In this document: piece by piece, positions 42,768 to 51,757 of the stretch | Position numbering within the stretch: the stretch's first letter is position 1 | Layout: each line of letters begins with the position of its first letter | Assembly (NCBI GenBank): GCA_902516685.1 | Contig: CABXZJ010000003.1 | Coordinates: 1-64,000, forward strand | Source: an uncultured Formosa sp. | GTDB lineage: Bacteria > Bacteroidota > Bacteroidia > Flavobacteriales > Flavobacteriaceae | Reading direction: 5' to 3' | Length of the DNA stretch: 64,000 nucleotides | Translations under genes and position numbers: made by a program | Notes under the pieces: generated by a model | What the model was told of the DNA's origin: nothing | What the model saw: the letters and a program-made list of their open reading frames with translations, nothing else | The model's database searches: none

Positions 42768-44027
42768 CTACTCTCCCATAGCAGCCGAAACCGAAGCAGA
42801 AAGACGTTTGTAAAGTCCCGAAATTAAGCGTTCTCTTATGCTGGAAAAAGCCTCTAGTGTTATCGCAACATCCTCTAAGGTATGCATGGCTGTTGGGATC
42901 ATTCTAAGTAAAATTAATCCCTTAGGAATAACTGGATATACTACAATAGAACAGAAAATACCATGATTTTCACGCAAATCTTTTACCAATGCCATTGCTT
43001 CAGGAATACTTCCCTTTAAATACACAGGAGTTACACAACTCTGAGTAGTACCAATATCAAATCCACGTTCTATTAAACCAGATTGCAAAGCATTAACAAC
43101 TTTCCAAAGATTTTCTTTTAGCTCTGGCATAGTACGAATCATATCCAAACGTTTTAAAGCTCCTTTTACTAGCACCATTTGCAAAGATTTTGCAAACATT
43201 TGCGAACGTAAATTATACTTTAAATAGTCAATAATTTCTTTATCTGCTGCAATAAATGCGCCGGTGCTTGCCATTGATTTTGCAAAAGTAGCAAAATAAA
43301 CGTCAATATCGCCCTGTACGCCTTGCTCCTCACCTGCCCCTGCACCTGAGGCACCCAGAGTTCCAAAACCATGAGCATCATCTACAAGAAAACGAAAATT
43401 AAATTTCTTTTTTAGTGCAGCAATTTCTTTTAAGCGACCTTGTTCTCCACGCATTCCAAAAACACCTTCTGAAATTACTAAAATTCCTCCACCTGTTTGC
43501 TCAGCCATTTTAGTTGCACGTTCTAAATTTTTTTCTAAACTTTCAATATCGTTATGCTTGTAAGTAAAGCGCTTGCCCATATGCAAACGTACTCCGTCAA
43601 TAATACAAGCATGTGCGTCAACATCATATACAATAATATCGTCTTTGCCAACAAGAGCATCAACAGTTGACATGATTCCTTGATAACCAAAATTTAAGAC
43701 ATAAGCAGACTCTTTAGAAACAAATGCTGCCAATTCTTGTTGTAACTGCTCATGTAATGATGTGTGACCAGACATCATTCGCGCGCCCATTGGGTAAGCG
43801 GCTCCATATTCATTAGAAGCTTCTGCATCTACTTTTCGAACTTCAGGATGATTTGCAAGACCCAAGTAATCATTAATACTCCATGTGATGACATCTTTTC
43901 CCTGAAATTTCATGCGGTTAGAAATTTGACCCTCTAGCTTTGGAAATACAAAATATCCCTCAGCTTGGCTTGCCCATTTTCCCAAGGGACCTTTATCTTT
44001 ATAAATTTTTTCGAATAAATCTCGCAT
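42768..44027 (-). CDS. Alpha-oxoamine synthase, candidate cysteate acyltransferase (capnine synthesis)
   Basis: 419-residue PLP enzyme of the serine palmitoyltransferase/KBL/AONS family. Seen: VDDAHGFGTLGASGAG near 216 and the PLP lysine Lys250 in FAKSMASTG. The family condenses an amino acid with an acyl-CoA. The F. johnsoniae cysteate acyltransferase that makes capnine, precursor of sulfonolipids, is of this type, and here the next upstream minus-strand gene is a cysteine-synthase-like enzyme that could provide cysteate. I therefore infer capnine synthesis; 2-amino-3-ketobutyrate ligase or serine palmitoyltransferase remain alternatives. Own -7 box at 44058-44065. Confidence 0.75.
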   Translation of the reverse strand: MRDLFEKIYKDKGPLGKWASQAEGYFVFPKLEGQISNRMKFQGKDVITWSINDYLGLANHPEVRKVDAEASNEYGAAYPMGARMMSGHTSLHEQLQQELAAFVSKESAYVLNFGYQGIMSTVDALVGKDDIIVYDVDAHACIIDGVRLHMGKRFTYKHNDIESLEKNLERATKMAEQTGGGILVISEGVFGMRGEQGRLKEIAALKKKFNFRFLVDDAHGFGTLGASGAGAGEEQGVQGDIDVYFATFAKSMASTGAFIAADKEIIDYLKYNLRSQMFAKSLQMVLVKGALKRLDMIRTMPELKENLWKVVNALQSGLIERGFDIGTTQSCVTPVYLKGSIPEAMALVKDLRENHGIFCSIVVYPVIPKGLILLRMIPTAMHTLEDVAITLEAFSSIRERLISGLYKRLSASVSAAMGE

Positions 44028-44057
44028 CTAAACTTAAATATTGATTTAAATTTTTTT

Positions 44058-44065
44058 CAAAATTA
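44058..44065 (-). promoter_or_regulatory. -7 box of the alpha-oxoamine synthase gene
   Basis: Minus strand TAATTTTG, 30 bases before ATG 44027. It suggests the gene can be transcribed apart from the upstream PLP enzyme. Confidence 0.45.
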
Positions 44066-44146
44066 TACAATAAACTTATCAAAACATAATGATTTTAAAA
44101 TTTATAAAGTTAAAATAAAAAAGATTTTGCTGTAACTTGAAAGCTT

Positions 44147-45193
44147 TTATTTTACAATTTGGATTGGCATAATTTCTGATATATGATTATTATCCATAAA
44201 ACCTTGGTCTTGCATCCATTTATCACTGTAAACCTTACTCATGTATCGTGAACCATGATCAGGAAAAATCATTACAACGAAGTCAGATTCATTAAAAATA
44301 TTTTTCTTATTGAGTTGTTTTACAGCTTGTAAAACAGCTCCGGAGGTATATCCCCCAAAAATTCCTTCAGTTTGAGCTAATTCGCGTGCAGTGTGAGCAC
44401 TGGACTCATCTGTAACTTTGATAAATTGATCAATAATATCAAAATCTGTTGCACCTGGAATTAAATTTTTTCCTAAGCCTTCAATCCTGTAAGGATAAAC
44501 CTCATTTTCATCAAATTCTCTGGTTTCGTGGTATTTTTTCAGAACAGAGCCGTATGCATCAACGCCAATTATCTTGATACTTGGATTTTTTGATTTTAAA
44601 TATTTAGCTGTCCCTGAGATGGTGCCGCCTGTTCCACTACAGACAACTAAGTGAGTAATTTTACCATCAGTTTGATTCCATATTTCAGGGCCAGTTGATT
44701 TAAAGTGGGCTTCTTTGTTTAGGTCATTAAAATATTGATTGATGTAAACAGAGCCTTCTATTTCATTATGCAGGCGCTTAGCGACCTCATAATAAGAACG
44801 TGGATCATCGGCTTTTACATGAGCAGGACAAACATAAACCTTTGCACCCATACTTTTAAGCATACTTATTTTATCGGGAGAAGATTTAGAGCTTACCGCT
44901 AAAATACAGTCATAGCCTTTTACAATACTCGCCATAGCAATACTGAAACCTGTATTTCCCGAAGTGGTTTCAATGATGGTGTCGCCAGGTTTTAAAATAC
45001 CCTTTTTTTCAGCATCCTCAATAATGTATAAAGCAATGCGATCTTTAGAAGATTGACCTGGGTTAAAAGCCTCAATTTTAGCAATGTAAGTACCTGGAAA
45101 TCGGTGAGTTATCTTATTAAGCTTGACAAGAGGCGTATCCCCTATAAGCTCTAAGATGTTATTAAAAATTTTAGGCTGGCGGTCTAAAGACAT
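44147..45193 (-). CDS. Cysteine-synthase-fold PLP enzyme, candidate cysteate synthase
   Basis: 348 residues of the fold-II PLP beta-replacement family (CysK/CBS). Seen: PLP lysine Lys50 in [10 protein letters not shown], phosphate loop TTSGNTG (76-82), GTGGTISG near 192, and a serine-rich FGGYTSGAV near 288. It is longer than CysK, closer to bacterial CBS without regulatory domains. Together with the neighbouring alpha-oxoamine synthase it fits cysteate formation from O-phosphoserine and sulphite, as described for sulfonolipid makers; cystathionine beta-synthase is the main alternative. Gap to the S9 peptidase is 41 bases. Confidence 0.75.
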   Translation of the reverse strand: MSLDRQPKIFNNILELIGDTPLVKLNKITHRFPGTYIAKIEAFNPGQSSKDRIALYIIEDAEKKGILKPGDTIIETTSGNTGFSIAMASIVKGYDCILAVSSKSSPDKISMLKSMGAKVYVCPAHVKADDPRSYYEVAKRLHNEIEGSVYINQYFNDLNKEAHFKSTGPEIWNQTDGKITHLVVCSGTGGTISGTAKYLKSKNPSIKIIGVDAYGSVLKKYHETREFDENEVYPYRIEGLGKNLIPGATDFDIIDQFIKVTDESSAHTARELAQTEGIFGGYTSGAVLQAVKQLNKKNIFNESDFVVMIFPDHGSRYMSKVYSDKWMQDQGFMDNNHISEIMPIQIVK

Positions 45194-45234
45194 ATAAATA
45201 ATTGAAAAGTAAAAATAAGGATTTTTTTAAACTT

Positions 45235-47370
45235 TTATTCTGTTATTGATTCTAGGTCTAGTAGAAAGCTGTATTCTGAGGCGACTTCTTTCAGGCCTTC
45301 GAAACGACCTGACGCGCCTCCATGTCCTGCATCCATGTTAGTTTTTAAATATAATTGTGATGTGTAATTAGATTGAGATCTTAGTCTTGCAACCCATTTA
45401 GCAGGCTCCCAGTACTGAACCTGAGAATCATGCAAGCCTGTTGTAACTAGCATGTTTGGATAGTCTTGATTACTGATGTTGTCATAGGGTGAATAAGATT
45501 TCATGTAGTTGTAATAAGGTTTATCATTGGGATTTCCCCATTCGTCATACTCCCCAGTTGTCAAAGGAATACTATCATCCAACATAGTAGTAACTACATC
45601 TACAAATGGGACTTGAGAAACAACTCCATTGTAAAGCTCTGGTGCCATATTAATAACTGCACCTATGAGCAATCCCCCAGCACTGCCTCCCATGGCATAA
45701 TGATGACTTGAAGATGTGTAACCCTCTGAAATTAAAAATTTGGAGCAGTCAATAAAATCGGTGAAAGTATTTTTTTTCTTTAACAGCTTTCCATCCTCAT
45801 ACCATTGACGCCCTAGGTATTGTCCCCCGCGTACATGTGAAATAGCATAAACAAAACCACGATCCAAAAGACTCAAACGAATTGTTGAGAAATAGGGGTC
45901 TATGGTTGAACCATAAGAACCATATGCATAAAGTAGCAAAGGAGTTTTTGAATGCTTGGGAGTATCTTTGTGTTTAACGATAGAAATTGGAATCTTCGTA
46001 CCGTCTGAGGCTGTTGCCCAAAGCCGTTCGGAAACATAATTCTCCTTGTTAAATTTACCGCCAAGTACCTCTTGCTCTTTCATGATCGTTTTTTCTTTTG
46101 TTAACATATTAAAATCAATCATTGAAGAAGGTGTGGTCATGGATTGGTATCCATAACGCAAGGAATTGGTATCAAATTCAATGTTGGTAGTGGTGTAAGC
46201 CGTATAGGTTTCACTTTCAAATGGAAGGTAGTATTCGTCAGTACCATCCCAACGTCTAATTGTAATTTGATTCAAACCATTTTTACGCTCAGAAATCACC
46301 AGGAAATCTTTAAAAATATCAATCCCTTCTAATAAAGTATCAGATCTGTGCGGAATCAAATCCCTCCAAAAAGGCTTTTCTGTTTGATTTTCTGAAGTCT
46401 TAGAAAGTTTAAAATTTTTAGCACCATCAGCATTTGACACCACATAAAAGGAATCTCCATAATGAGATATAGAATATTCTAAACCACGAGTTCGTGGTTG
46501 AAATACTTTAAAGGGCTGGTTTGGTGTATCAGCATTTAAAATTTGATGCTCTGTTGTAAGCGTGCTGTAACTCGAAATAACTAAATATTTTTTGGATTTG
46601 GTTTTATAAACACCAACCCCAAACGTATCGTCTTTTTCTTCATAAACGAGTGCATCATCCTTGGTGTTAGACCCGATTGTATGCTTGTAAATAGCCTCAG
46701 ACCGCAAGGTTGTTTCATTTTGAAGCGTGTAGAAAAGTGTCTTATTGTCATTGGCCCAAGTGCTACTTCCAGTGGAGTTGCTTACTATATCTTCTAAAAT
46801 ACTATCTGTTTTAAGATCCTTGATGTATAAATTGTACTGACGACGGCCAATGGTATCAGTTGCAAACGCAACTAATGAATTATCTGGGCTTATATTTAGG
46901 CCTCTAAGATTGAAATAAGCATGGCCTTTAGCCATTTCATTGCAGTCAAAAAGAAGCTCTTCTTTGGCGGATAAAGTTTCTTTTTTTCGGGTGTATAGTG
47001 GATAGTCTTTCCCTTTTTCATAACGCGTAATATACCAATAGCCATTGTATTTGTAGGGCACTGAGCTGTCGTCTTTTTTAATTCTTGATTTCATCTCCTC
47101 AAATAAAGCAGTCTGAAAGTGTCTGGTATGTGCTGTATTTGAATCGTAATATGCATTTTCAGCATCCAGATACGAAATTACTTCTGGATTTTCTCGCTCA
47201 TTGAGCCAATAAAATACATCCTCTCTGACATCATCATGCATGTATAATTCCTTGGTTATTTGTTTTGCCTTTGGGGCGTCTTTTATATTTGCCATAGATG
47301 TATTCCTTGGGTTTTTTGTACAAGAAAAAATAATTAAAGATAAAAATAATGCTGTGTAAGTAGATTTCAT
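45235..47370 (-). CDS. S9 family prolyl oligopeptidase-like lipoprotein
   Basis: 711 residues with a lipobox ending at Cys17 (IIFSC). An N-terminal seven-bladed propeller (about 60-430) and a C-terminal alpha/beta hydrolase are seen: Ser563 in GGSAGGLLIG, Asp in TTGLHDSQV near 650, His in DAGHGGASG near 690. The sequence is close to oligopeptidase B (PtrB), which cuts after basic residues of short peptides. Lipoprotein anchoring puts it in the envelope. Own -7 box at 47398-47405 in the short space after the threonine aldolase gene. Confidence 0.92.
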   Translation of the reverse strand: MKSTYTALFLSLIIFSCTKNPRNTSMANIKDAPKAKQITKELYMHDDVREDVFYWLNERENPEVISYLDAENAYYDSNTAHTRHFQTALFEEMKSRIKKDDSSVPYKYNGYWYITRYEKGKDYPLYTRKKETLSAKEELLFDCNEMAKGHAYFNLRGLNISPDNSLVAFATDTIGRRQYNLYIKDLKTDSILEDIVSNSTGSSTWANDNKTLFYTLQNETTLRSEAIYKHTIGSNTKDDALVYEEKDDTFGVGVYKTKSKKYLVISSYSTLTTEHQILNADTPNQPFKVFQPRTRGLEYSISHYGDSFYVVSNADGAKNFKLSKTSENQTEKPFWRDLIPHRSDTLLEGIDIFKDFLVISERKNGLNQITIRRWDGTDEYYLPFESETYTAYTTTNIEFDTNSLRYGYQSMTTPSSMIDFNMLTKEKTIMKEQEVLGGKFNKENYVSERLWATASDGTKIPISIVKHKDTPKHSKTPLLLYAYGSYGSTIDPYFSTIRLSLLDRGFVYAISHVRGGQYLGRQWYEDGKLLKKKNTFTDFIDCSKFLISEGYTSSSHHYAMGGSAGGLLIGAVINMAPELYNGVVSQVPFVDVVTTMLDDSIPLTTGEYDEWGNPNDKPYYNYMKSYSPYDNISNQDYPNMLVTTGLHDSQVQYWEPAKWVARLRSQSNYTSQLYLKTNMDAGHGGASGRFEGLKEVASEYSFLLDLESITE

Positions 47371-47397
47371 TTTTTTGAGGATTTAATACTTATTTTT

Positions 47398-47405
47398 CAA
47401 AATTA
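47398..47405 (-). promoter_or_regulatory. -7 box of the S9 peptidase gene
   Basis: Minus strand TAATTTTG between the threonine aldolase stop and the peptidase start (27 bases before ATG 47370). Confidence 0.5.
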
Positions 47406-47412
47406 ATAAAAT

Positions 47413-48435
47413 TTACGAAAAAGTTTCTAAAACTTCAAGAAGCTTTTGATGCATTTTAGAGGAGTAATCCAAATGTGTTACCATTCTTAGTTTACCCCCA
47501 CCCATGTCACTAATTAAAATATCTTTTGCTTCCAAATCACGAATGAATTTATCGGCTTCCACGTGGGAAGCTAACTCAAATATCACAATATTTGTTTCAA
47601 TCGGTTCTAATTTAGCTACATAACTGGCCACTTGGAGGACTTGACCAATGGCTTTCGCTTTTTGATGGTCCTCAGAAAGCCTTTCACGGTGATGGTCTAA
47701 AGCATATAAACCCGCAGCAGCCAATACACCTACTTGTCGCATACTGCCACCCATCATTTTACGAATGCGAATCGCTTTTTCCATGATTACAGAATCTCCA
47801 ATCAGGACAGATCCTATGGGACATCCTAAGCCTTTACTTAAACAAACAGATAAAGTGTCAAAAATTTCACCATATTGTTTTGGAGATTCATTTTTAACCT
47901 CAAGGGCGTTCCAAAGTCGAGCTCCATCTAAATGAAGTCCAAGGTTATAATCTTTACAAACTTTATGAATATTTTGAATATCTTGAAAATCCCAACAAGC
48001 GCCTCCACCCTTATTAGTTGTATTTTCCAAGGCTACTAAAGTAGTGAGTGGACTGTGGTAAAAATCTGGTGGATTGATGGCATCCTTTACTTGTTGCGCA
48101 TTGACCATACCGCGTTGGCCATCAATTAATTTACAGGACACTCCACTGTTAAAAGAAACACCCCCGCCCTCATAATTATAGACGTGTGCATATTTATCAC
48201 AAATAAGCTGCTCACCTGGTTGTGTATGCAGTTTAATAGCGGCCTGATTAGCCATAGTTCCCGAGGGGAAAAAAAGTGCTTTTTCTTTTCCAAAAAGCAT
48301 AGCAAGACGGGTTTGAAGCGCATTAACTGTTGGATCTTCCGCATAGACATCATCGCCTAAAGGCGCAGAGGTCATCGCATCAATCATGCCCAGTGTTGGT
48401 TTGGTAACAGTATCGCTTCTTAAATCAATTTTCAT
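47413..48435 (-). CDS. Low-specificity threonine aldolase
   Basis: 340-residue PLP enzyme splitting threonine/allo-threonine to glycine and acetaldehyde. Start ATG 48435 (MKIDLRSDTVTKPT); an in-frame ATG at 48471 is upstream of a plausible leader and lacks support. Motifs: GDDVYAEDPTVNAL near 34, LHLDGARLWNA near 164, and the PLP lysine in CLSKGLGCPIGS near 200. Soluble. Divergent from prfB with only 77 bases between start codons. Confidence 0.92.
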   Translation of the reverse strand: MKIDLRSDTVTKPTLGMIDAMTSAPLGDDVYAEDPTVNALQTRLAMLFGKEKALFFPSGTMANQAAIKLHTQPGEQLICDKYAHVYNYEGGGVSFNSGVSCKLIDGQRGMVNAQQVKDAINPPDFYHSPLTTLVALENTTNKGGGACWDFQDIQNIHKVCKDYNLGLHLDGARLWNALEVKNESPKQYGEIFDTLSVCLSKGLGCPIGSVLIGDSVIMEKAIRIRKMMGGSMRQVGVLAAAGLYALDHHRERLSEDHQKAKAIGQVLQVASYVAKLEPIETNIVIFELASHVEADKFIRDLEAKDILISDMGGGKLRMVTHLDYSSKMHQKLLEVLETFS

Positions 48436-48487
48436 AAAAAAAATGAATGTAAATCTACATATTATTTTCATTCTTTGCTATAAATTC

Positions 48488-48495
48488 TATTTTTG
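48488..48495 (+). promoter_or_regulatory. -7 box of prfB
   Basis: TATTTTTG, 17 bases before ATG 48513; leader of about 12 bases. Confidence 0.5.
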
Positions 48496-48512
48496 CATTA
48501 TTAATTTTACTT

Positions 48513-49623
48513 ATGATAACAAACGATCAAATTAAAGATCTTATGAATCGCCTGGGTGCGTTAAGGAGGTATCTTTGACTTAGATACCAAACGTGTCAAG
48601 ATTCAAAATGAAGAAGAAAAGAGCTATGCGCCTGATTTTTGGAGCGATTCTAAGGCTGCTGAACAAATCATGAAGTCTATTAGGGTCAATAAAAATTGGC
48701 TCAAAGAATTTGAAAACGCTCAAACTCAGACTGAAGAACTACAAGTATTTTACGACTTTTTTAAAGACGGAGATGTTTCTGACAAAGAAATAATAGCCAA
48801 ATTTGAATTGGCGCAAAAAACCATTGAAGATTTAGAGTTTAAAAATATGCTATCGGACGAAGGCGATGGTTTGAGTGCAATCTTACAGATTACAGCGGGT
48901 GCTGGCGGAACCGAAAGTTGTGACTGGGCCAGTATGCTAATGCGTATGTATGTTATGTATGCCGAAAATCAGGGATTCAAAATCAAAGAATTAAACCTGC
49001 AAGTCGGCGATGTTGCCGGCATTAAAACAGTCACCCTACAAATTGAAGGTGATTTTGCTTTTGGATGGTTAAAAGGAGAAAATGGGGTCCACCGTTTAGT
49101 CCGTATATCTCCATTTGACAGCAACGCCAAACGGCATACCAGTTTTGCTTCTGTTTATGTCTACCCCTTGGTAGATGATAGCATCGAAATTGATATCAAT
49201 CCTGCAGATATTGAAATTACCACCGCACGATCTAGTGGCGCAGGTGGGCAAAATGTCAATAAAGTAGAAACAAAAGTACAACTCAATCACAAACCTAGTG
49301 GGATTCAAATATCATGCTCAGAAACCAGATCTCAGCACGATAATCGCGCTCGCGCCCTGCAAATGTTAAAATCTCAATTGTATGAAATTGAATTAAAAAA
49401 ACAAATGACTCAAAGAGAAGATATTGAGGCAGGTAAATTAAAAATTGAATGGGGCAGTCAAATTAGAAACTATGTCTTACACCCTTATAAATTAATTAAA
49501 GATGTACGAACCAGCCACGAAACTGGAAATGTAGAGGCAGTTCTAAATGGAGAACTTATGCCATTTTTAAAATCATTTTTAATGAAAATGGGGCAAAATG
49601 ACGAAACACAACAAACACTATGA
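48513..49623 (+). CDS. prfB: Peptide chain release factor 2, with programmed +1 frameshift
   Basis: Translated as 48513-48575 joined to 48577-49623, 369 residues, recognising UGA and UAA. The zero frame starts at ATG 48513 ([21 protein letters not shown]) and meets TGA at 48576-48578. The site is canonical: Shine-Dalgarno-like AGGAGG (48564-48569), TAT, then CTT TGA C, where slipping by +1 reads CTT GAC and continues [14 protein letters not shown] without a gap into the rest of RF2. Seen in RF2: SPF codon-recognition tripeptide in RISPFD and GAGGQNVNK. Low RF2 favours the frameshift, giving autoregulation. The stop overlaps the next ATG. Confidence 0.96.
48564..48579 (+). promoter_or_regulatory. 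prfB +1 programmed frameshift element
   Basis: AGGAGG (internal Shine-Dalgarno) with TAT spacing to CTT TGA C. The ribosome pauses at UGA, the CUU tRNA slips to UUU, and translation resumes at GAC (48577-48579). Layout is the same as in E. coli prfB apart from AGGAGG for AGGGGG. Confidence 0.93.
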
Positions 49624-49961
49624 TAAAAATTTACCACAACAACCGTTGTCAAAAATCGAGATTGGGTGTCAAACTCTTAGAAAAAATGGGGTGTGATTTT
49701 GAGATTATAAATTACTTAATAAACCCCATAACGAAGGAAACTTTAAAAACACTCATCAAAGCACTTGATATACAACCTATTGAATTGGTAAGAACCAACG
49801 AAGCTTTATGGAAATCCGAATTTAAAGGCAAGATCCTTTCTGACGATGAAATTATCAATACCATGCTGTCCCATCCAAAATTAATAGAACGTCCTATTGT
49901 CACAAACGGTAATAAGGCCGTTGTTGGCAGGCCGACAGAACGAATCCAAGAAATAGTATAA
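49620..49961 (+). CDS. ArsC-family arsenate reductase-like protein
   Basis: 113-residue thioredoxin-fold protein of the glutaredoxin-linked ArsC/Spx/YffB group. Seen: Cys10 in NNRCQKSR and the RPIV loop near 90, with Arg after. It lacks a resistance operon around it, so arsenate resistance is uncertain; such housekeeping ArsC-like proteins are common. Start ATG 49620 overlaps the prfB stop (ATGA), so it is translated with RF2. A convergent hairpin lies just beyond its stop. Confidence 0.85.
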   Translation: MIKIYHNNRCQKSRLGVKLLEKMGCDFEIINYLINPITKETLKTLIKALDIQPIELVRTNEALWKSEFKGKILSDDEIINTMLSHPKLIERPIVTNGNKAVVGRPTERIQEIV

Positions 49962-49964
49962 AAA

Positions 49965-49988
49965 AATCCAAACGGATGGGTCTGGATT
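49965..49988 (-). terminator. Rho-independent terminator for the minus-strand small gene
   Basis: AATCCA (49965-49970) pairs with TGGATT (49983-49988), extended by an interior AC/GT pair; read on the minus strand the stem is followed directly by a run of seven T. It ends the 58-residue gene transcript and lies in the convergent space after the ArsC-like gene, where it may also help in the other direction. Confidence 0.7.
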
Positions 49989-50007
49989 GTAAAAAAGTTT
50001 TGTGAAT

Positions 50008-50184
50008 CTATACCTCTGATTTGGCTTTTTTAGCTGCACGTTTTTCTTTAAAAGCCTCAATAGCAGAACCAAACACCCAATATGGGATGGCAAATGTAAG
50101 AAGAAAAATCATCAACCAAAACCCAATAGTGAGTATTGTTAAAAATGCCAAAAATCCTAAATACTGATCAAATTCAAAAATCAT
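50008..50184 (-). CDS. 58-residue single- or double-pass membrane protein
   Basis: Start ATG 50184, stop TAG at 50010-50008. The protein begins MIFEFDQYLGFLAFLTILTI, with hydrophobic helices at about 9-21 and 23-38 and a short positively charged tail (EAFKEKRAAKKAKSEV). The frame is clean, ends in front of a good terminator, and the composition is that of a real short membrane protein. The rest of the 394-base gap (49962-50355) holds only the terminator, the fumC promoter and AT-rich sequence. No function known. Confidence 0.6.
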   Translation of the reverse strand: MIFEFDQYLGFLAFLTILTIGFWLMIFLLTFAIPYWVFGSAIEAFKEKRAAKKAKSEV

Positions 50185-50325
50185 AATAAATAATATTAAT
50201 ACAAAGATACACTAAGATTTAATGTTTTACAATGGAAAAAACTAAAATTATCAACAACTCAAAAAAGTACAGAACCTAATTAATGGATTTGCGATAAATA
50301 ATAGGGGTTTTTCTTCAAAATAAAT

Positions 50326-50333
50326 TAAATTTG
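50326..50333 (+). promoter_or_regulatory. -7 box of fumC
   Basis: TAAATTTG, 22 bases before ATG 50356. No -33 element stands out. Confidence 0.5.
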
Positions 50334-50355
50334 TAAGATACCATTCGCATTTGTA

Positions 50356-51753
50356 ATGAAGTATAGAATAGAAAAAGACACCATGGGTAAAGTTAAAGTG
50401 CCATCCGACAAACTTTGGGGGGCACAAACCGAGCGTTCGCGAAATAATTTCAAAATTGGCCCATCAGCATCAATGCCTCTAGAAGTGGTGTATGGATTTG
50501 CCTATCTCAAAAAAGCAGCGGCTTACGCCAATCACGAATTGGGGGTTCTGGAATTAAAAAAACGAGATCTTATTGCAGCTGTTTGCGATGAAATTTTAGA
50601 AGGTAAACACGATGCGCAGTTTCCCCTTGTCATATGGCAAACAGGATCTGGCACGCAGAGTAATATGAATGTCAATGAAGTGGTGGCAAATCGAGCCCAT
50701 CAATTGGCAGGAAAAACCATTGGAGAAGATGATAAAATCATCCAACCCAACGACGATGTCAACAAATCCCAATCGTCCAACGACACCTTCCCTACTGGAA
50801 TGCATATTGCAAGCTATAAAAAACTTATTGATGTTACCATCCCTGGTGTTGAACAACTTCGAAATACTTTAAAAAACAAAGCTGAGGACTTCAAAGTCGT
50901 GGTAAAAATAGGCCGTACCCATTTTATGGATGCAACACCACTTACCCTTGGCCAAGAATTTTCGGGCTATGTATCACAACTTGATCATGGGATTAAAGCT
51001 TTAAAAAACACACTTGATCATCTCGGAGAATTGGCGTTGGGAGGTACCGCTGTTGGTACTGGACTTAACACACCCAAAGGTTACGACGTATCAGTTGCCA
51101 AATACATTGCTGAGTTTACAGGCTTGCCCTTTGTGACTGCAAAAAATAAATTTGAGGCCTTAGCAGCCCACGATGCCATGGTAGAAACCCATGGCGCGCT
51201 CAAGCAGTTGGCGGTCGCCCTTAATAAAATTGCCAATGACATTCGGATGATGGCATCAGGTCCAAGATCTGGTATTGGTGAAATTACCATTCCGGCTAAT
51301 GAGCCTGGAAGTTCTATCATGCCTGGAAAAGTAAACCCCACCCAATGTGAAGCTTTGACCATGGTTTGTGCGCAAGTCATTGGGAATGACGTAGCAATTG
51401 CATTTGGTGGATCCCAAGGTCACTATGAATTGAATGTATTCAAGCCCATGATGGCAGCAAATCTTTTACAATCTGCACAACTCCTAGGCGATGCCTGCAA
51501 GAGTTTTGAAGCGCATTGTGCTTCAGGAATTCAACCGAACCACAATGTTATCAATAAATTACTTAATAATTCTTTAATGTTGGTCACTGCTTTAAATACT
51601 AAAATTGGATACCACAAAGCAGCTGAAATCGCAAATACAGCACATAAAAATGGTACCACACTGCGTGAAGAAGCTATCAATTTAGGGTATGTAACGGCAG
51701 AGGAATACGATGCTTGGGTCAAGCCCGAAGACATGACTGGAAGTTTCAATTAA
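50356..51753 (+). CDS. fumC: Class II fumarate hydratase
   Basis: 465-residue cluster-free fumarase interconverting fumarate and malate in the TCA cycle. Seen: [11 protein letters not shown] near 27, the [13 protein letters not shown] active-site segment near 100, TFPTGMHIA near 145, the [16 protein letters not shown] segment near 190, and the catalytic loop [11 protein letters not shown] near 318-328. Full length. hutI follows after 4 bases in the same direction, so the two are probably co-transcribed although they serve different pathways. Fumarase C is oxidant-resistant, which suits the repair and redox genes elsewhere in the window, but that is speculative. Confidence 0.96.
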   Translation: MKYRIEKDTMGKVKVPSDKLWGAQTERSRNNFKIGPSASMPLEVVYGFAYLKKAAAYANHELGVLELKKRDLIAAVCDEILEGKHDAQFPLVIWQTGSGTQSNMNVNEVVANRAHQLAGKTIGEDDKIIQPNDDVNKSQSSNDTFPTGMHIASYKKLIDVTIPGVEQLRNTLKNKAEDFKVVVKIGRTHFMDATPLTLGQEFSGYVSQLDHGIKALKNTLDHLGELALGGTAVGTGLNTPKGYDVSVAKYIAEFTGLPFVTAKNKFEALAAHDAMVETHGALKQLAVALNKIANDIRMMASGPRSGIGEITIPANEPGSSIMPGKVNPTQCEALTMVCAQVIGNDVAIAFGGSQGHYELNVFKPMMAANLLQSAQLLGDACKSFEAHCASGIQPNHNVINKLLNNSLMLVTALNTKIGYHKAAEIANTAHKNGTTLREEAINLGYVTAEEYDAWVKPEDMTGSFN

Positions 51754-51757
51754 AAGA

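Noticed and set aside
48570..48580. Sequencing error explaining the prfB frame change
   Set aside because: The change of frame falls exactly at CTT TGA C after AGGAGG, the known programmed site, so an error is unlikely.
48670..49623. RF2 gene starting at ATG 48670
   Set aside because: It would lack the first 50 residues. The upstream part is present in the zero frame and joined by a canonical +1 frameshift site, so the gene starts at 48513.
49881..50093. 70-codon minus-strand open frame across the arsC end
   Set aside because: It runs through the terminator hairpin and overlaps the better-supported 58-codon gene in another frame.
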